Notes: generated from the sequence alone by a model not told the origin. Positions 53,466-63,923 are shown, counted from the stretch's first letter. The stretch is 64,000 bases of DNA from DATFFO01 sp963744905 (GCA_963744905.1 CAVUUV010000003.1:868001-932000), one strand, 5' to 3'. Program-made: numbers and translations.

Positions 53466-54460
53466 CGCCAGGGCCCGGGCTGCGAGGCCCCTGCTCGCCC
53501 GGCTGCAATCAGGCTCTGGCGGCGACGGATCTCGGCGACGATGGCGGGGACGGCCTGGGCCAGGTCGGAGATGAGGGCGTAGTCGGCTTTGGTGACCATG
53601 GGGGCCTCGGGGTCGGTGTTGATGGCGATCACGTTCTTGGCCGCCATCATCCCCACCCAGTGCTGGATCGCCCCCGAAATCCCACAGGCGATGTACACAT
53701 CGGGCGCCACCCGGGTTCCGGTCTGACCCACCTGGTCCGAATGGGGCCGCCACCCGTTGTTGGTCACCACGCGCGAACAGCCCACCGCCCCTCCCAGCAA
53801 CCCGGCCAGCTCCTCCAGCGGGGCGAACCCCTCGGCGCTTCCCACACCCCGCCCTCCACTGACCACCACAGGAGCCGTGGCCAGTGTTATCCCCTCCTCC
53901 ACGGTCACGCGGTCCACGACCCGGGCCACCACCTCGGCCTCGTCCAGCTCGGGCTCGAACGAAGAGACGGGAGCTGGAGCACCGTCCACCGCCGCCGGAT
54001 CGAAGGCGTGGGCGGCAGCCGACATGAGCCGCACCGAGGCCGACAGTTCGGCCCGCTCCAGGAGGCTGCCTCCCCACCGGACCCGGACCAGCGACCACGG
54101 ATCGGCCCCCGGGTCTACCTCGGTTACGTTGGCGGCCATGGGCAGGTCCGCCTGAGCGGCCACATGTGCCAGCACCTCGTTGCCCCGGTCTGACCCAGGA
54201 GCCACCAGTGCCACCGGCTCCTCCCGGGCCATGAGCTGAACCAGCGAGGCGCCATATCCATCGGGGGCGAAGTCAGACAGAAGCGGGTGCTCGACCTGCC
54301 AGATGGAATCGACGGCTCCACCCAGGTCGACCTTTCCGAAGGTCAGGGCGGCCAGATCCTCGCCCATCTGATCCGCCAGCGACCTGGCCAGGGTCACCGC
54401 TTGGAGATCCAGTTCGGAGGCCTCGCCTCCCTCGTGGTCGACCCATACCCAGACGCTCAC
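53393..54460 (-). CDS. etfA: Electron transfer flavoprotein, alpha subunit
   Basis: FAD-binding half of ETF, taking electrons from the adjacent DMGDH-like flavoprotein. The 355-residue product has APVVVSGGRGVGSAEGFAPL and RPHSDQVGQTGTRVAPDVYI plus ACGISGAIQHWVGM, the FAD site. ETF-alpha usually ends near IAEIRRR...; here about 20 additional residues (NFGPWASPGDAWNPGFG...) are encoded by a palindromic repeat. It overlaps etfB by four bases. Confidence 0.94.
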   Translation of the reverse strand: MSVWVWVDHEGGEASELDLQAVTLARSLADQMGEDLAALTFGKVDLGGAVDSIWQVEHPLLSDFAPDGYGASLVQLMAREEPVALVAPGSDRGNEVLAHVAAQADLPMAANVTEVDPGADPWSLVRVRWGGSLLERAELSASVRLMSAAAHAFDPAAVDGAPAPVSSFEPELDEAEVVARVVDRVTVEEGITLATAPVVVSGGRGVGSAEGFAPLEELAGLLGGAVGCSRVVTNNGWRPHSDQVGQTGTRVAPDVYIACGISGAIQHWVGMMAAKNVIAINTDPEAPMVTKADYALISDLAQAVPAIVAEIRRRQSLIAAGRAGASQPGPWRNFGPWASPGDAWNPGFGLTLSQL

Positions 54461-55209
54461 AGCACGCCCAGGCTTTCGAGCACGTCCACCACCCCGGACG
54501 GCCCGTCCAGGACCTCCGTCGAGACCTCCTGGGCCGGGGGCGACTCGAGCCGCACCATCCGCAGCCCGCCCGGGCTCACCTCGGCCTGATGGCGACTGAT
54601 CTCGAGCTTCTTCGACTTGAGGCGACCGGACAGAGTCGGGTAGCGGGGCAGATTGATCCCCTCTTTTACGGCCACAACGGCCGGTAGGGGGAGGCGGTAG
54701 ACCTCGAACCCGTTGCTCACCTCCCGGCGCGCTTCGATCGATCCATCAGCCAACTCCAGATGCTTGATGCCGGACACCACCGGCCTCTCCAGGCCATGGG
54801 CGACCCGAATCCCGACCTGGAATCCGCCCGAGTCGGCCGACTCGTTCCCGAACAGGATCAGGTCGAAGGGCGCTCCCTCCCCCTCCGCCGCCTCGATGGC
54901 GTCCAGGATCCCCGACGCGGTGGCCTGGGGGTCGATGTCGCTTCCGTCCGTCGGTATCAGGATCGCCTCGTCGGCACCAACCGAAGCCGCATAGCGAAGC
55001 TGCTCCTCGCTCTCCCCGGGACCCATGGTCAGCACGGTCACCGTGCCGCCCACCGCCTCCTTCAGTTCCACCGCCGCCTCCACGGCGCACTCCTCGTGGG
55101 GGCTGGTCGTGAAGGAGAGATGGCTGGTCTCGATGGAACGGCCGTCGTCGGCCAGCACGATCCGGGCACCGGGCGCCGGCACCCGCTTCACGCAGACCAG
55201 GAACCGCAT
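54457..55209 (-). CDS. etfB: Electron transfer flavoprotein, beta subunit
   Basis: AMP-binding half of ETF. From ATG 55209 the 250-residue product begins MRFLVCVKRVPAPGARIVL and contains VLTMGPGESEEQLRYAASVG and DLILFGNESADSGGFQVGIR. An open frame continues upstream but inside the flavoprotein gene. It overlaps the flavoprotein stop by one base and etfA by four, so all three form one operon. Confidence 0.95.
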   Translation of the reverse strand: MRFLVCVKRVPAPGARIVLADDGRSIETSHLSFTTSPHEECAVEAAVELKEAVGGTVTVLTMGPGESEEQLRYAASVGADEAILIPTDGSDIDPQATASGILDAIEAAEGEGAPFDLILFGNESADSGGFQVGIRVAHGLERPVVSGIKHLELADGSIEARREVSNGFEVYRLPLPAVVAVKEGINLPRYPTLSGRLKSKKLEISRHQAEVSPGGLRMVRLESPPAQEVSTEVLDGPSGVVDVLESLGVL

Positions 55210-57713
55210 CAGCCCTTCATCCGCGAGTCGTCGGGGTCGAACAGCGGTTTCGAGCCGGCCCGGGCCAGGGTGATCGGGTAGTCCTCGTTCATGTAGCGAA
55301 CCCGGAACGAAGCGCCTTCCTCGGCCCTGTCGGCCGGCACGTAGCCCATGAGCAGGTAGGCGCCCAGGGAGGGGCCCGATCCGGCACTGGTCACATACGA
55401 GGGCCTGCCCTTGGCATCGACGATTCGCTCTCCCCCGGAGGTGAGGATGGGCTCGCCGCCGGTCATGTAGCGCTTGATGCCGTCGCTCGACGAGTGGTCG
55501 TCGACGGTAAAGGTGCACAGGACCGCGGCCGGCTCCTCCTCCCGGGCGGCCAGGTAGGCCTCCTTGCCGATGAACTCCGCCGACTTGACCTTGGGTCGGG
55601 CCAACCCGGCCTCGACCGGCGAGTAATCGGACTCGAGCTCGGCACCCATGAGCCGGTACCCCTTCTCCAGTCGGCCGGTAGTCCCGTAAACGCCTGCTCC
55701 GACCGCGAGCACATCGTGGTCTTGACCTGCGCTCCACAGCATGTCCCACATCTGGGTGCCCCGCTCCATGGGGACATAGATCTCCCATCCCGACTCACCC
55801 ACATACGAGATGCGGAACAGCCGGGCCGGCAGCGAGCCGAAGGTGACCTGGCGGGTGGTGCCGTAGGGGAAGACGGCGTCGGAGATGTCGTCATCGGTTA
55901 TGGACTCCACCAACGCACGGGCATTGGGACCCCAGACCCCGATGGTCGTGTAGGCCGAGGTGAGGTTCTCGAAGTGGACCGAGCCATCGTCGGGCAGGTT
56001 GGCCCGGAACCAGTACTCATCCCGGGGCCCGTCGAAGGCCCCGGTGACGATCCGGTAGTGCTCCTCACCCAGGCGCATGATGGTCAGGTCCGTGCGGAAA
56101 CCGCCCTGGGGAGTGAGCAGGGGGGTATAGATGGCGGATCCGACCGGGCGGTCACATTGGTTGACCGCCATCTTCTGGATGTAGTCCACCGCCCCCGGCC
56201 CGGTGACCTCGAAGATGACGAAGGCGGACAGGTCGACCATCCCCACCCGCTCTCGCATGGCCAGGTGCTCGGCGGTGGTGATGGGCGACCACCAGCGCCG
56301 ATCCCACTCATGGGGCCGGTCTTCGACTCCGTAGTGTCCAACCAGGTCGGCGTTGGACTCGTACCAGTGAGGCCGCTCCCACCCGCCGGCCTGGAAATAG
56401 ACCGCTCCAAGTGATTCGGTCCGGGACTGGAACGGCGCCAGCCTCAGGTTGCGCTCCGACTCCCACTGCTCGCGGGGATGGACGATCCCATAGGTCTTGT
56501 TGAAATGCTCCGAACAGCGAGCGATGACGTGGTGCTCGGTTCGGGCGTAATCGTAGAGCCGGGCGATGTCTGACTGGTGTGGGTCCAGGTCGGGATAGCC
56601 GTCGGTCATCCAGTCGGCGATCAGCTTGCCCACCCCGGGACCTTCCTTGATCCACACCGCCGCCGCCGACCACAACCCTTTCACCTCCACTGTCTCCCCC
56701 AAGAGAGGCATGGCATCGGGAGTCAGCGATAGAAGACCGTTGATGGCGTACTTGATCTCCGCCCCTTCGAGAATCTCCGGCATCAGCTCGAGGGCATCCT
56801 CGAGCTGGGGATCGAAATCGTCGGCCGTGAAGGGCATCTCCGTCGGGGAGAGGCGGGCCTCGTCCAGGGATGGGATCTCGTCGGGGCGATGGAAGATGGG
56901 ACGGTGGGCATAGGAACCGACTTCCATCGACCCGGCCGTCTGGCGCTCGTACATGAACGTGTCCATGTCACGCACGATGGGAAAACCGATCTCGTTGCCG
57001 GTCTCGGCCAGAACGGGGATCGGTCCCACGTCGATCATCTGATGGACGGCCGGCGTGAGGGGAATGGTGGCGCCGGCCATTGCGGCCAGACGAGGCGACC
57101 ACACGCCGCAGGCGACCACCACGTACTCGGCGGCGATGGTGCCACGGTCGGTCACCACGGAGCGAACCCGACCGTTCTCCACCTCGATATCGTTGATCTC
57201 GGTGTTGGGGAACACGGTCAGGGCATCTAGCTCCTGGGCCCGCTCACGGAAGATGGTCCCCGCTCGCAGCGAATCGACCACCGAAACCGAGGGCGTGTAG
57301 AAACCGCCCAGGATGACCGACGAATCCAGGAAAGGGACCTTCTCCCGCACCTGGGCCGGGGTGAGCAGCTCCGCATCGATCCCCCAGGCCGTCGCCGAGC
57401 TCATCCGGCGCCGCAACTCCTCCATACGGGCCTCGGTTCGGGCCACCTCGATGCCGCCGCAGGTGGTGTTGACGCCCATCTCCTCGTACTGGCGTTGCGA
57501 CTCGAGGGTCAGCGAGGCCAGCTCCTTGCCGTGATCGACCGGGAAGATGAAGTTGGAGGCGTGGCCGGTGGAGCCGCCCGGGTTGGGAAGTGGGCCCTTG
57601 TCGAGCTGGACGATGTCGCGCCAGCCTCTCTCCGCCAGATGCCCCACGATCGCATTACCCACGATGCCGGCGCCGACCACGACCACACGCGCTTGGGCGG
57701 GGAGCTCAGTCAT
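55209..57713 (-). CDS. Dimethylglycine/sarcosine dehydrogenase-like flavoprotein with GcvT domain
   Basis: Oxidative N-demethylase: an N-terminal FAD-dependent DAO domain and a C-terminal folate-binding GcvT-like half that passes the formaldehyde-level carbon to THF. From ATG 57713 (GGAGG upstream) the product is 834 residues. VVVVGAGIVGNAIVGHLAER (10-29) is the dinucleotide site; GGSTGHASNF has His51, where DMGDH attaches FAD covalently. The GcvT half shows VGMVDLSAFVIFEVTGPGAV, SYVGESGWEIYVPMERG and the C-terminal barrel. Electrons go to the adjacent ETF. The IclR-type site at 57746-57762 lies 33 bases upstream. Confidence 0.92.
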   Translation of the reverse strand: MTELPAQARVVVVGAGIVGNAIVGHLAERGWRDIVQLDKGPLPNPGGSTGHASNFIFPVDHGKELASLTLESQRQYEEMGVNTTCGGIEVARTEARMEELRRRMSSATAWGIDAELLTPAQVREKVPFLDSSVILGGFYTPSVSVVDSLRAGTIFRERAQELDALTVFPNTEINDIEVENGRVRSVVTDRGTIAAEYVVVACGVWSPRLAAMAGATIPLTPAVHQMIDVGPIPVLAETGNEIGFPIVRDMDTFMYERQTAGSMEVGSYAHRPIFHRPDEIPSLDEARLSPTEMPFTADDFDPQLEDALELMPEILEGAEIKYAINGLLSLTPDAMPLLGETVEVKGLWSAAAVWIKEGPGVGKLIADWMTDGYPDLDPHQSDIARLYDYARTEHHVIARCSEHFNKTYGIVHPREQWESERNLRLAPFQSRTESLGAVYFQAGGWERPHWYESNADLVGHYGVEDRPHEWDRRWWSPITTAEHLAMRERVGMVDLSAFVIFEVTGPGAVDYIQKMAVNQCDRPVGSAIYTPLLTPQGGFRTDLTIMRLGEEHYRIVTGAFDGPRDEYWFRANLPDDGSVHFENLTSAYTTIGVWGPNARALVESITDDDISDAVFPYGTTRQVTFGSLPARLFRISYVGESGWEIYVPMERGTQMWDMLWSAGQDHDVLAVGAGVYGTTGRLEKGYRLMGAELESDYSPVEAGLARPKVKSAEFIGKEAYLAAREEEPAAVLCTFTVDDHSSSDGIKRYMTGGEPILTSGGERIVDAKGRPSYVTSAGSGPSLGAYLLMGYVPADRAEEGASFRVRYMNEDYPITLARAGSKPLFDPDDSRMKG

Positions 57714-57745
57714 CCTCTTACCTCCAGACGTATCCTTCGCAGGCT

Positions 57746-57762
57746 GTCCCACGATACGGAAC
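57746..57762. promoter_or_regulatory. Putative IclR operator 2
   Basis: Reverse strand GTTCCGTATCGTGGGAC, two changes from the site at 39989. It is just downstream of the predicted minus-strand -10 for the flavoprotein-etfB-etfA operon. Confidence 0.65.
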
Positions 57763-57879
57763 AGTGCTATAGAGCGGCACGGACACTACCCGTCAGGGGC
57801 GGTCATTGTCTACCTGGCCTGGGCAGGAGGAGGTTGGACAAGACACAACAGGGCATATAGTGTTCCATGATTCGATATC

Positions 57880-57896
57880 GTTCCGTATCGTGGAAC
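57880..57896. promoter_or_regulatory. Putative IclR operator 3
   Basis: GTTCCGTATCGTGGAAC, one base different from the site in front of iclR. It lies 18 bases downstream of the predicted TATAGT and 19 bases before the corrinoid gene start codon. A further half-site TGTTCCATGA at 57861 precedes it. Confidence 0.7.
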
Positions 57897-57915
57897 CCTG
57901 AGGAGGGCGACCGAA

Positions 57916-58591
<676 letters not shown>

Positions 58592-58605
<14 letters not shown>

Positions 58606-59197
58606 ACGACGCCTGCTGGTGATCGGGTGTGGAGCCATGGCCCGCGAGCTGCTCGAGGTCGTGCGGCGGAACGGGCTGGAGGGAGTGGACGTGACCTGCC
58701 TGCCGGCCCGCTATCACAACACCCCCCAGCTGATCGCCGAGGCCGTCGAGGAGCGGATCCGGTCTGCCGACGCAACCTACGACGAGGTCTTCGTCGCCTA
58801 CGGGGACTGCGGGACCGGGGGCCGGCTGGACCGGGTGCTGGAACGTCATGGAGTGGAGCGTCTCGAGGGAGCCCACTGCTACGAGTTCCTGGCAGGTTCG
58901 GCCGTCTTCAACGAGCTGCACGATTCCCAGCCCGCCACCTTCTACCTGACCGACTTCCTGGTGCGCCACTTCGACCGGCTGGTCTGGAAGGGCCTGGGGC
59001 TGGACCGCTGGCCTCAACTGCTCCCCGACTACTTCGGCAACTACGAGCGCGTCGTATATCTGGCTCAAACCGACGATCCCACCCTGACCCGACGGGCCGA
59101 AGAAGCCGCCCAGCGCCTCGGGCTGGCCTTCGAGGTGAGGCGAGTCGGCTACGGGGAGCTGGAACCGGCCCTGACCCTGCGGGCCCGCCCGGCATGA
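58592..59197 (+). CDS. DUF1638 family protein
   Basis: The 201-residue product begins LLVIGCGAMARELLEVVRRN and has VTCLPARYHNTPQLIAEAVE, FVAYGDCGTGGRLD and HCYEFLAG, the DUF1638 pattern. Members are repeatedly found beside corrinoid methyltransferase genes; the biochemical role is unknown. The conserved Cys, Asp and His residues suggest metal or cofactor binding. Overlaps at both ends (14 bases, then ATGA) mean it is translated together with its neighbours. Confidence 0.88.
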
Positions 59198-59493
59198 ACC
59201 AGGAAGTGACTGTGATCTACTGGAGAGACATCCCCGCTCAGGTTCTCTACGGGCACGGCCACCACGCCATTCGCGCCGAGATGCCGAAACGGTTCCAGCA
59301 AGCCATCGATCGGGCCGCCACCCGGGCGGGCCTGGTCGGATCGGACGAATACATGGAACAGTGGCGCAAGGCGAAGCTGAGCGGCGAGTCGGATCCGGTG
59401 GTGGTGGCTCGCCGCCTGGAGATCGAGTTGGGCGAGGAGGCGCTGGAGGAACTCGTCCACAACCAGGGCCACAAGGTCACGACCACCTCATGA
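59194..59493 (+). CDS. 'Virulence factor' domain small protein
   Basis: 99 residues from ATG 59194: EVTVIYWRDIPAQVLYGHGH and MPKRFQQAIDRAATRAGLV, matching the Pfam-type family loosely named virulence factor. In non-pathogens it occurs in methyltransferase operons, as here, so the name is misleading. It overlaps DUF1638 and the THF methyltransferase gene by four bases each (ATGA at both ends). Confidence 0.82.
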   Translation: MNQEVTVIYWRDIPAQVLYGHGHHAIRAEMPKRFQQAIDRAATRAGLVGSDEYMEQWRKAKLSGESDPVVVARRLEIELGEEALEELVHNQGHKVTTTS

Positions 59494-60410
59494 CTGACAC
59501 GGTTCTCGCCTCTCCGACCCGTGAGGTCGTGATCGGATTCGACCGGCCTTTCGTGATCATCGGCGAGCGGATCAACCCCACCGGGCGCAAGAAGCTGGCC
59601 GAGGAGATGAAGCAGGGCGACTTCAGCCGGGTGGAGGCCGACGCCGTGGCCCAGGTAACCGCCGGGGCTCAGATGCTCGACGTCAACGCCGGTATTCCCC
59701 TGGCCGACGAGCCCGCCATCCTCGCCGAGACGGTGAAGCTGGTTCAGAGCCTGGTCGGGGTCCCGCTCTCTATCGATTCATCGATCATCCCGGCTCTCGA
59801 GGCCGGCCTGCGCGCCTATCAAGGCAAAGCACTGGTCAACTCCGTGACCGGCGAGGCGGAGTCGATGGAGCGGGTGCTGCCCCTGGTCGCCGAGCACCAG
59901 GCCGCCGTGGTGGCGATAACCAACGACGAAACCGGGATCTCCCAGGATCCGGATGAGCGTTTCCAGATTGCCAGGCGTATCGTGAGCCGGGCCTCCGACT
60001 ACGGGATACCCGCCTCGGACATTGTGGTGGATCCTCTGGTGATGCCTGTGGGAGCCCTGGGAGGAGCGGCGCGGCAGGTGTTCCACCTGGTGCGCCGTCT
60101 CCGGGACGAACTGGAGGTCAACACCACCTGTGGGGCGTCCAACGTCAGCTTCGGACTGCCCAACCGGGCCGGCATCAACGCGGCGTTCCTGTCGATGGCC
60201 ATCGGAGCGGGCATGACGTCGGCGATCACCAACCCGCTCGAGCCCGAAATCATGCAAGCCGTCAAAGCCGCCGACGTGCTCAGTGGCCACGATCCCGACT
60301 GTGCTGCCTGGATCCGTCGCTATCGCCAGCCGGCCGGCGACGGCGAGCAGGCCGGATCGGGCCGGCGGACGGGACGGCGCCGTCGGCGACCCGCGGACAA
60401 TGACGGGTAG
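59490..60410 (+). CDS. Methyltetrahydrofolate:corrinoid methyltransferase
   Basis: Pterin-binding TIM-barrel enzyme moving the methyl group between the corrinoid protein and tetrahydrofolate. From ATG 59490 the 306-residue product has VIIGERINPTGRKKLAEEMK (pterin motif), GAQMLDVNAGIPLADEPAIL, PLSIDSSIIPALEAGL and CGASNVSFGLPNRAGINAAF. A basic tail (GRRTGRRRRRPA) extends beyond the usual 260-270 residues. It overlaps the activator gene by eleven bases. Confidence 0.93.
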   Translation: MTDTVLASPTREVVIGFDRPFVIIGERINPTGRKKLAEEMKQGDFSRVEADAVAQVTAGAQMLDVNAGIPLADEPAILAETVKLVQSLVGVPLSIDSSIIPALEAGLRAYQGKALVNSVTGEAESMERVLPLVAEHQAAVVAITNDETGISQDPDERFQIARRIVSRASDYGIPASDIVVDPLVMPVGALGGAARQVFHLVRRLRDELEVNTTCGASNVSFGLPNRAGINAAFLSMAIGAGMTSAITNPLEPEIMQAVKAADVLSGHDPDCAAWIRRYRQPAGDGEQAGSGRRTGRRRRRPADNDG

Positions 60411-62388
60411 CAACGCCCCGGGAGACCACCGGGTCCTGTTCACCCCGTCCGGACGCCGGGGCGTCTTCCCCACCGGCACCACCGTCCTCGACGCCGCCCA
60501 ACGCCTGGGGGTCGACCTTGATTCGGTTTGTGGCGGGCGCGGGATCTGCGGCCGCTGCCAGGTCGAGCCGGGGTCGGCTCCGGGGATGAGCTTCCAGAGA
60601 GATGCCCTCTCCCCTCCCGGTCCCACCGAGATCGACTACCGGGGCCGCCGGCCTCTCCAGGCCGGACACCGGCTGGGATGTGCCGTGGCAATCCACGGCG
60701 ACGTGGTCATCGACGTGCCGGCCGAGAGCCAGGTTCACCGCCAGGTGGTGCGAAAGAGGCCGGAGGTGTCCGACTTCCCCATCGACCCGGTGGTGCGGCT
60801 CCATTACATCGTGGTAAACCCTCCAACCCTGGACGATGCTCGCTCCGATCTCGACCGGGTGGCGGCCGCTCTGGCGGCCGACTGGGACCTCGAGGATCTG
60901 GAGTTCGACCGGGTGGCAGTCCAGTCGATTCACGCCGCCCTCGTTCAGGGGAACTGGACCGCCACCATGGCCGTGCACCAAGGATCCACCGTGATGGCCG
61001 CCTGGCCGGGGTTTCACGATCGAATCCTCGGGCTGGCATTCGACGTCGGGTCGACCACGATTGCCGGACACCTGCTCGACCTCACCACCGGTCACGTACT
61101 GGCTTCGGCCGGGGTGATGAATCCCCAGATCCGCTTCGGCGAGGACCTGATGAGCCGGGTGTCCCACGTGATGATGCACCCCGATGGGGCACCGGCCATG
61201 ACCGAGGCGGTCCGGTCGGCCATGAACGGGCTGGTTTCGGACCTGGTCTCGGAAGCGGACTCCCGGCGCGCCGACATCGTCGACGTGACCGTGGTGGGCA
61301 ACCCGATCATGCACCATCTCCTGCTGGGACTGGACATCGTCCCGCTCGGCTCGGCGCCCTTCGCACCGGTCGTGGACGAGTCTCTTAACCGCCGGGCCGC
61401 CGACATCGGCCTCGAGCTCAATCCCGGCGCCCGACTGTTCGTCCTTCCCCTGGTGGCGGGCCACGTCGGGGCCGACACCATGGGTGCCGTCCTGTCGGAA
61501 GGCCCTCACCGGGGAGACCGACTCCAGCTGCTGGTGGATGTGGGCACCAACGCCGAGATCGTGCTGGGCAACCGGCGGGGGCTCCTGGCTGCTTCCAGCC
61601 CCACCGGGCCCGCCTTCGAGGGAGCCCAGATCAGCTCCGGTCAGCGCGCCACGGCGGGCGCCATCGAGAGAGTCCGGGTTTCGTCCGATACCGGACGGGC
61701 CCGGATCCGGGTCATCGGCTCCGAGCTGTGGTCGGACGAGCCCGGGTTCGAGCGGGCGGTTCGACGGACGGGCATCACCGGGATCTGCGGATCCGGAATC
61801 ATCGAGGCGGTGGCCGAGCTCGTCCTGGCCGGGATCATCGAACAGGACGGCACCATCGTGAGCGGAAAGCCCGGGGTGGTGCCCGACGGTCGCACCTTCT
61901 CCTACCAGCTCTGGGACGACCCACCGATTCTCGTCACCCAGGCCGACGTGCGGGCCATTCAGCTCGCCAAAGCCGCCCTCTACGCCGGTGCCCGCCTTCT
62001 GATGGACCATGCCGGAGTCGACAGCGTCGACGAGATCCGCCTGGCGGGAGCCTTCGGCAGCCACATCGACCCGAAACATGCCATGGTGCTGGGGATGATC
62101 CCCGACTGCCCCCTGAGCAAGGTATCGGCGGCCGGCAATGCCGCCGGGAGCGGAGCGATCATGGCCCTCCTGTCCGCCTCGGCGAGGGCCGAGGTGGAGC
62201 GAGTCGCCGGCGAGATCCAGAAGATCGAGACCGCGGTCGAGCCCCGCTTCCAGGAGCACTTCGTGGCCGCCATGGGCCTGCCTCATAGCCGGGACCCCTT
62301 CCCCCATCTGGCCGAGGCGGTCGATCTTCCCGCCTACGAGCCCGGCCGGCGGTCGCGTCGAGGCCGCAGTCCCAGGGCGGCATCATGA
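60400..62388 (+). CDS. RACo-like corrinoid reductive activator (ASKHA ATPase with [2Fe-2S] domain)
   Basis: Reduces inactive Co(II) corrinoid to Co(I) using ATP. From ATG 60400 the product is 662 residues. The N-terminal ferredoxin domain has Cys44, 50, 53 and 94 (VCGGRGICGRCQVE, LGCAVAI), followed by a linker and an ASKHA ATPase fold with LAFDVGSTTIAGHLLDL, VVGNPIMHHLLLG and LVDVGTNAEIVLGN, then GICGSGIIEAVAEL. This domain order is that of RACo and related RamA-like proteins. It overlaps the MttB gene by four bases. Confidence 0.92.
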   Translation: MTGSNAPGDHRVLFTPSGRRGVFPTGTTVLDAAQRLGVDLDSVCGGRGICGRCQVEPGSAPGMSFQRDALSPPGPTEIDYRGRRPLQAGHRLGCAVAIHGDVVIDVPAESQVHRQVVRKRPEVSDFPIDPVVRLHYIVVNPPTLDDARSDLDRVAAALAADWDLEDLEFDRVAVQSIHAALVQGNWTATMAVHQGSTVMAAWPGFHDRILGLAFDVGSTTIAGHLLDLTTGHVLASAGVMNPQIRFGEDLMSRVSHVMMHPDGAPAMTEAVRSAMNGLVSDLVSEADSRRADIVDVTVVGNPIMHHLLLGLDIVPLGSAPFAPVVDESLNRRAADIGLELNPGARLFVLPLVAGHVGADTMGAVLSEGPHRGDRLQLLVDVGTNAEIVLGNRRGLLAASSPTGPAFEGAQISSGQRATAGAIERVRVSSDTGRARIRVIGSELWSDEPGFERAVRRTGITGICGSGIIEAVAELVLAGIIEQDGTIVSGKPGVVPDGRTFSYQLWDDPPILVTQADVRAIQLAKAALYAGARLLMDHAGVDSVDEIRLAGAFGSHIDPKHAMVLGMIPDCPLSKVSAAGNAAGSGAIMALLSASARAEVERVAGEIQKIETAVEPRFQEHFVAAMGLPHSRDPFPHLAEAVDLPAYEPGRRSRRGRSPRAAS

Positions 62389-63923
62389 GCGACCGCCACC
62401 GTCGTCGCTCGGGAGGCCGGGCCGCTCGACAGGCGGCCAGGGCCGCCGCCCACGCCGAATCGGTCCCCTTCTTGACTCGCAAGCTGGCACCGGTCGAGGT
62501 GCTGTCAGAAGAGGCGCTGGCGCTGATCGAGTCCAACGCCGACGATCTATTGGCCACGGTGGGAGTGGAGATCATCGACTTCCCCGAGGCCCTTTCCATT
62601 TTCGCCCAGCACGGGGCCGATGTCGATGGGACCCGGGTCCGCTTTCCTCCCGGCCTTTGCCGCCAGATCATCACCGGATCGGCGCCGACCAGCTTCGTCC
62701 AGCATGCCCGCAACCCGGACCGAAGTGTGACGATCGGCGATCCCCATATGGTGCTGGCGCCTGCCTACGGGCCGCCCTTCGTGCGCGATCTGGACCAGGG
62801 CCGTCGCTACGCCACAATCGAGGACTTCCGCAACTTCGTCCGCCTGGCCTACATGTCCCCCGGTCTGCACCACTCGGGCGGAACCCTGTGCGAGCCCGTC
62901 GACGTTCCGGTTCGCAAGCGGCACCTGGACATGATCCAGTGCCACATGACCTTGAGCGACAAGCCCTTCATGGGGTCGGTCACTGCTCCAGAGAGGGCAC
63001 AGGACACCGTGGACATGGCCCGAATCCTCTTCGGCGACGAGTTCGTCGACCAGAACACGGTCATCACCTCGCTCTGCAACGCCAACTCCCCCCTGTCCTG
63101 GGATCGGGCCATGCTGGGGTCGGCCAAGGTCTACGCGGAGAACAACCAGGCCACCATCCTCACCCCGTTCATCCTGGCCGGCGCCATGGCGCCGGTGACG
63201 GTGGCGGCGGTGGCGACCCAGACTCTGGCAGAGGCGATGGCCGGGCTGGCCTTCACCCAGATGGTCCGGCCGGGGGCACCGGTCATCCTGGGCTCGTTCG
63301 CCTCTTCGATGTCGATGCAGACCGGCGCGCCTACGTTCGGCACCCCCGAGCCGGCCCTGATGCTGTTCGTCATGGCGGCCCTGGCCCGACGGCTGGGCGT
63401 TCCGTTCCGGTCGGGCGGCAACCTCACCGCCTCCAAGCTCCCCGACGCCCAGGCCGCCTACGAGAGTGCCGCCACCTTCTTCCCCACCATGATGGCGGGG
63501 GTCAACTTCGTCCTCCACACCGCCGGCTGGCTGGAAGGCGGACTGGTGATGGGATACGAGAAGTTCGTGCTCGATGCCGACCAGGCCTCGATGGCCTCGG
63601 CTCTGGTGTCGGGCGTCGATATGACCGACAATGGCCTGGCCCGCGACACCCTCCTCGGTCACTCACCCGGAGAGCACTATCTGGGCACCGAACACACGCT
63701 GGCCAACTTCGAGTCGGCCTTCTGGGTTTCCAATCTGGCCGACAACACCAGCTTCGAGCAGTGGGAGGAGTCCGGATCGCAGGACTCCGCCAGGCGCGCC
63801 AATGCCGCCTGGAAGAGGCTGCTGGCCGAGTACGAGCCGCCCCCGCTCGACGACGCCGTCGCCGACGAGCTGGAAGAATACGTCCAGCGTCGCAAGGCCG
63901 CCCTCCCCGACACCGAGGTATGA
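62385..63923 (+). CDS. MttB-family corrinoid methyltransferase 2 (non-pyrrolysine)
   Basis: The 512-residue product is a diverged paralogue of the protein at 45461. It has VLSEEALALIESNADDLLAT, LTPFILAGAMAPVTVAAVAT, VNFVLHTAGWLEGGLVMGYE and ends FEPPPLDD-like YEPPPLDDAVADELEEYVQR, a tail shared with the first protein. No in-frame stop, so no pyrrolysine. The basic, Ala/Arg-rich N-terminus (1-25) has no assigned role. Which of the two MttB proteins works with the corrinoid protein is unknown; this one is in its operon. Confidence 0.93.
   Translation: MSDRHRRRSGGRAARQAARAAAHAESVPFLTRKLAPVEVLSEEALALIESNADDLLATVGVEIIDFPEALSIFAQHGADVDGTRVRFPPGLCRQIITGSAPTSFVQHARNPDRSVTIGDPHMVLAPAYGPPFVRDLDQGRRYATIEDFRNFVRLAYMSPGLHHSGGTLCEPVDVPVRKRHLDMIQCHMTLSDKPFMGSVTAPERAQDTVDMARILFGDEFVDQNTVITSLCNANSPLSWDRAMLGSAKVYAENNQATILTPFILAGAMAPVTVAAVATQTLAEAMAGLAFTQMVRPGAPVILGSFASSMSMQTGAPTFGTPEPALMLFVMAALARRLGVPFRSGGNLTASKLPDAQAAYESAATFFPTMMAGVNFVLHTAGWLEGGLVMGYEKFVLDADQASMASALVSGVDMTDNGLARDTLLGHSPGEHYLGTEHTLANFESAFWVSNLADNTSFEQWEESGSQDSARRANAAWKRLLAEYEPPPLDDAVADELEEYVQRRKAALPDTEV

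Larger units (their letters stand above)
57714..57915. promoter_or_regulatory. Divergent promoter region of the demethylation cluster
   Basis: Between the flavoprotein gene (minus) and the corrinoid gene (plus). Plus-strand promoter: TTGGAC (57834-57839), 16 bases, TATAGT (57856-57861). Minus-strand: TATAGC near 57768-57773 with a CTGACG about 19 bases before. Two IclR-type palindromes lie just downstream of each -10, placing them well for repression. Confidence 0.55.

Noticed and set aside
54457..55788. 443-residue extended EtfB
   Set aside because: The N-terminal 190 residues are an out-of-frame reading of the flavoprotein gene; the standard EtfB start is at 55209.
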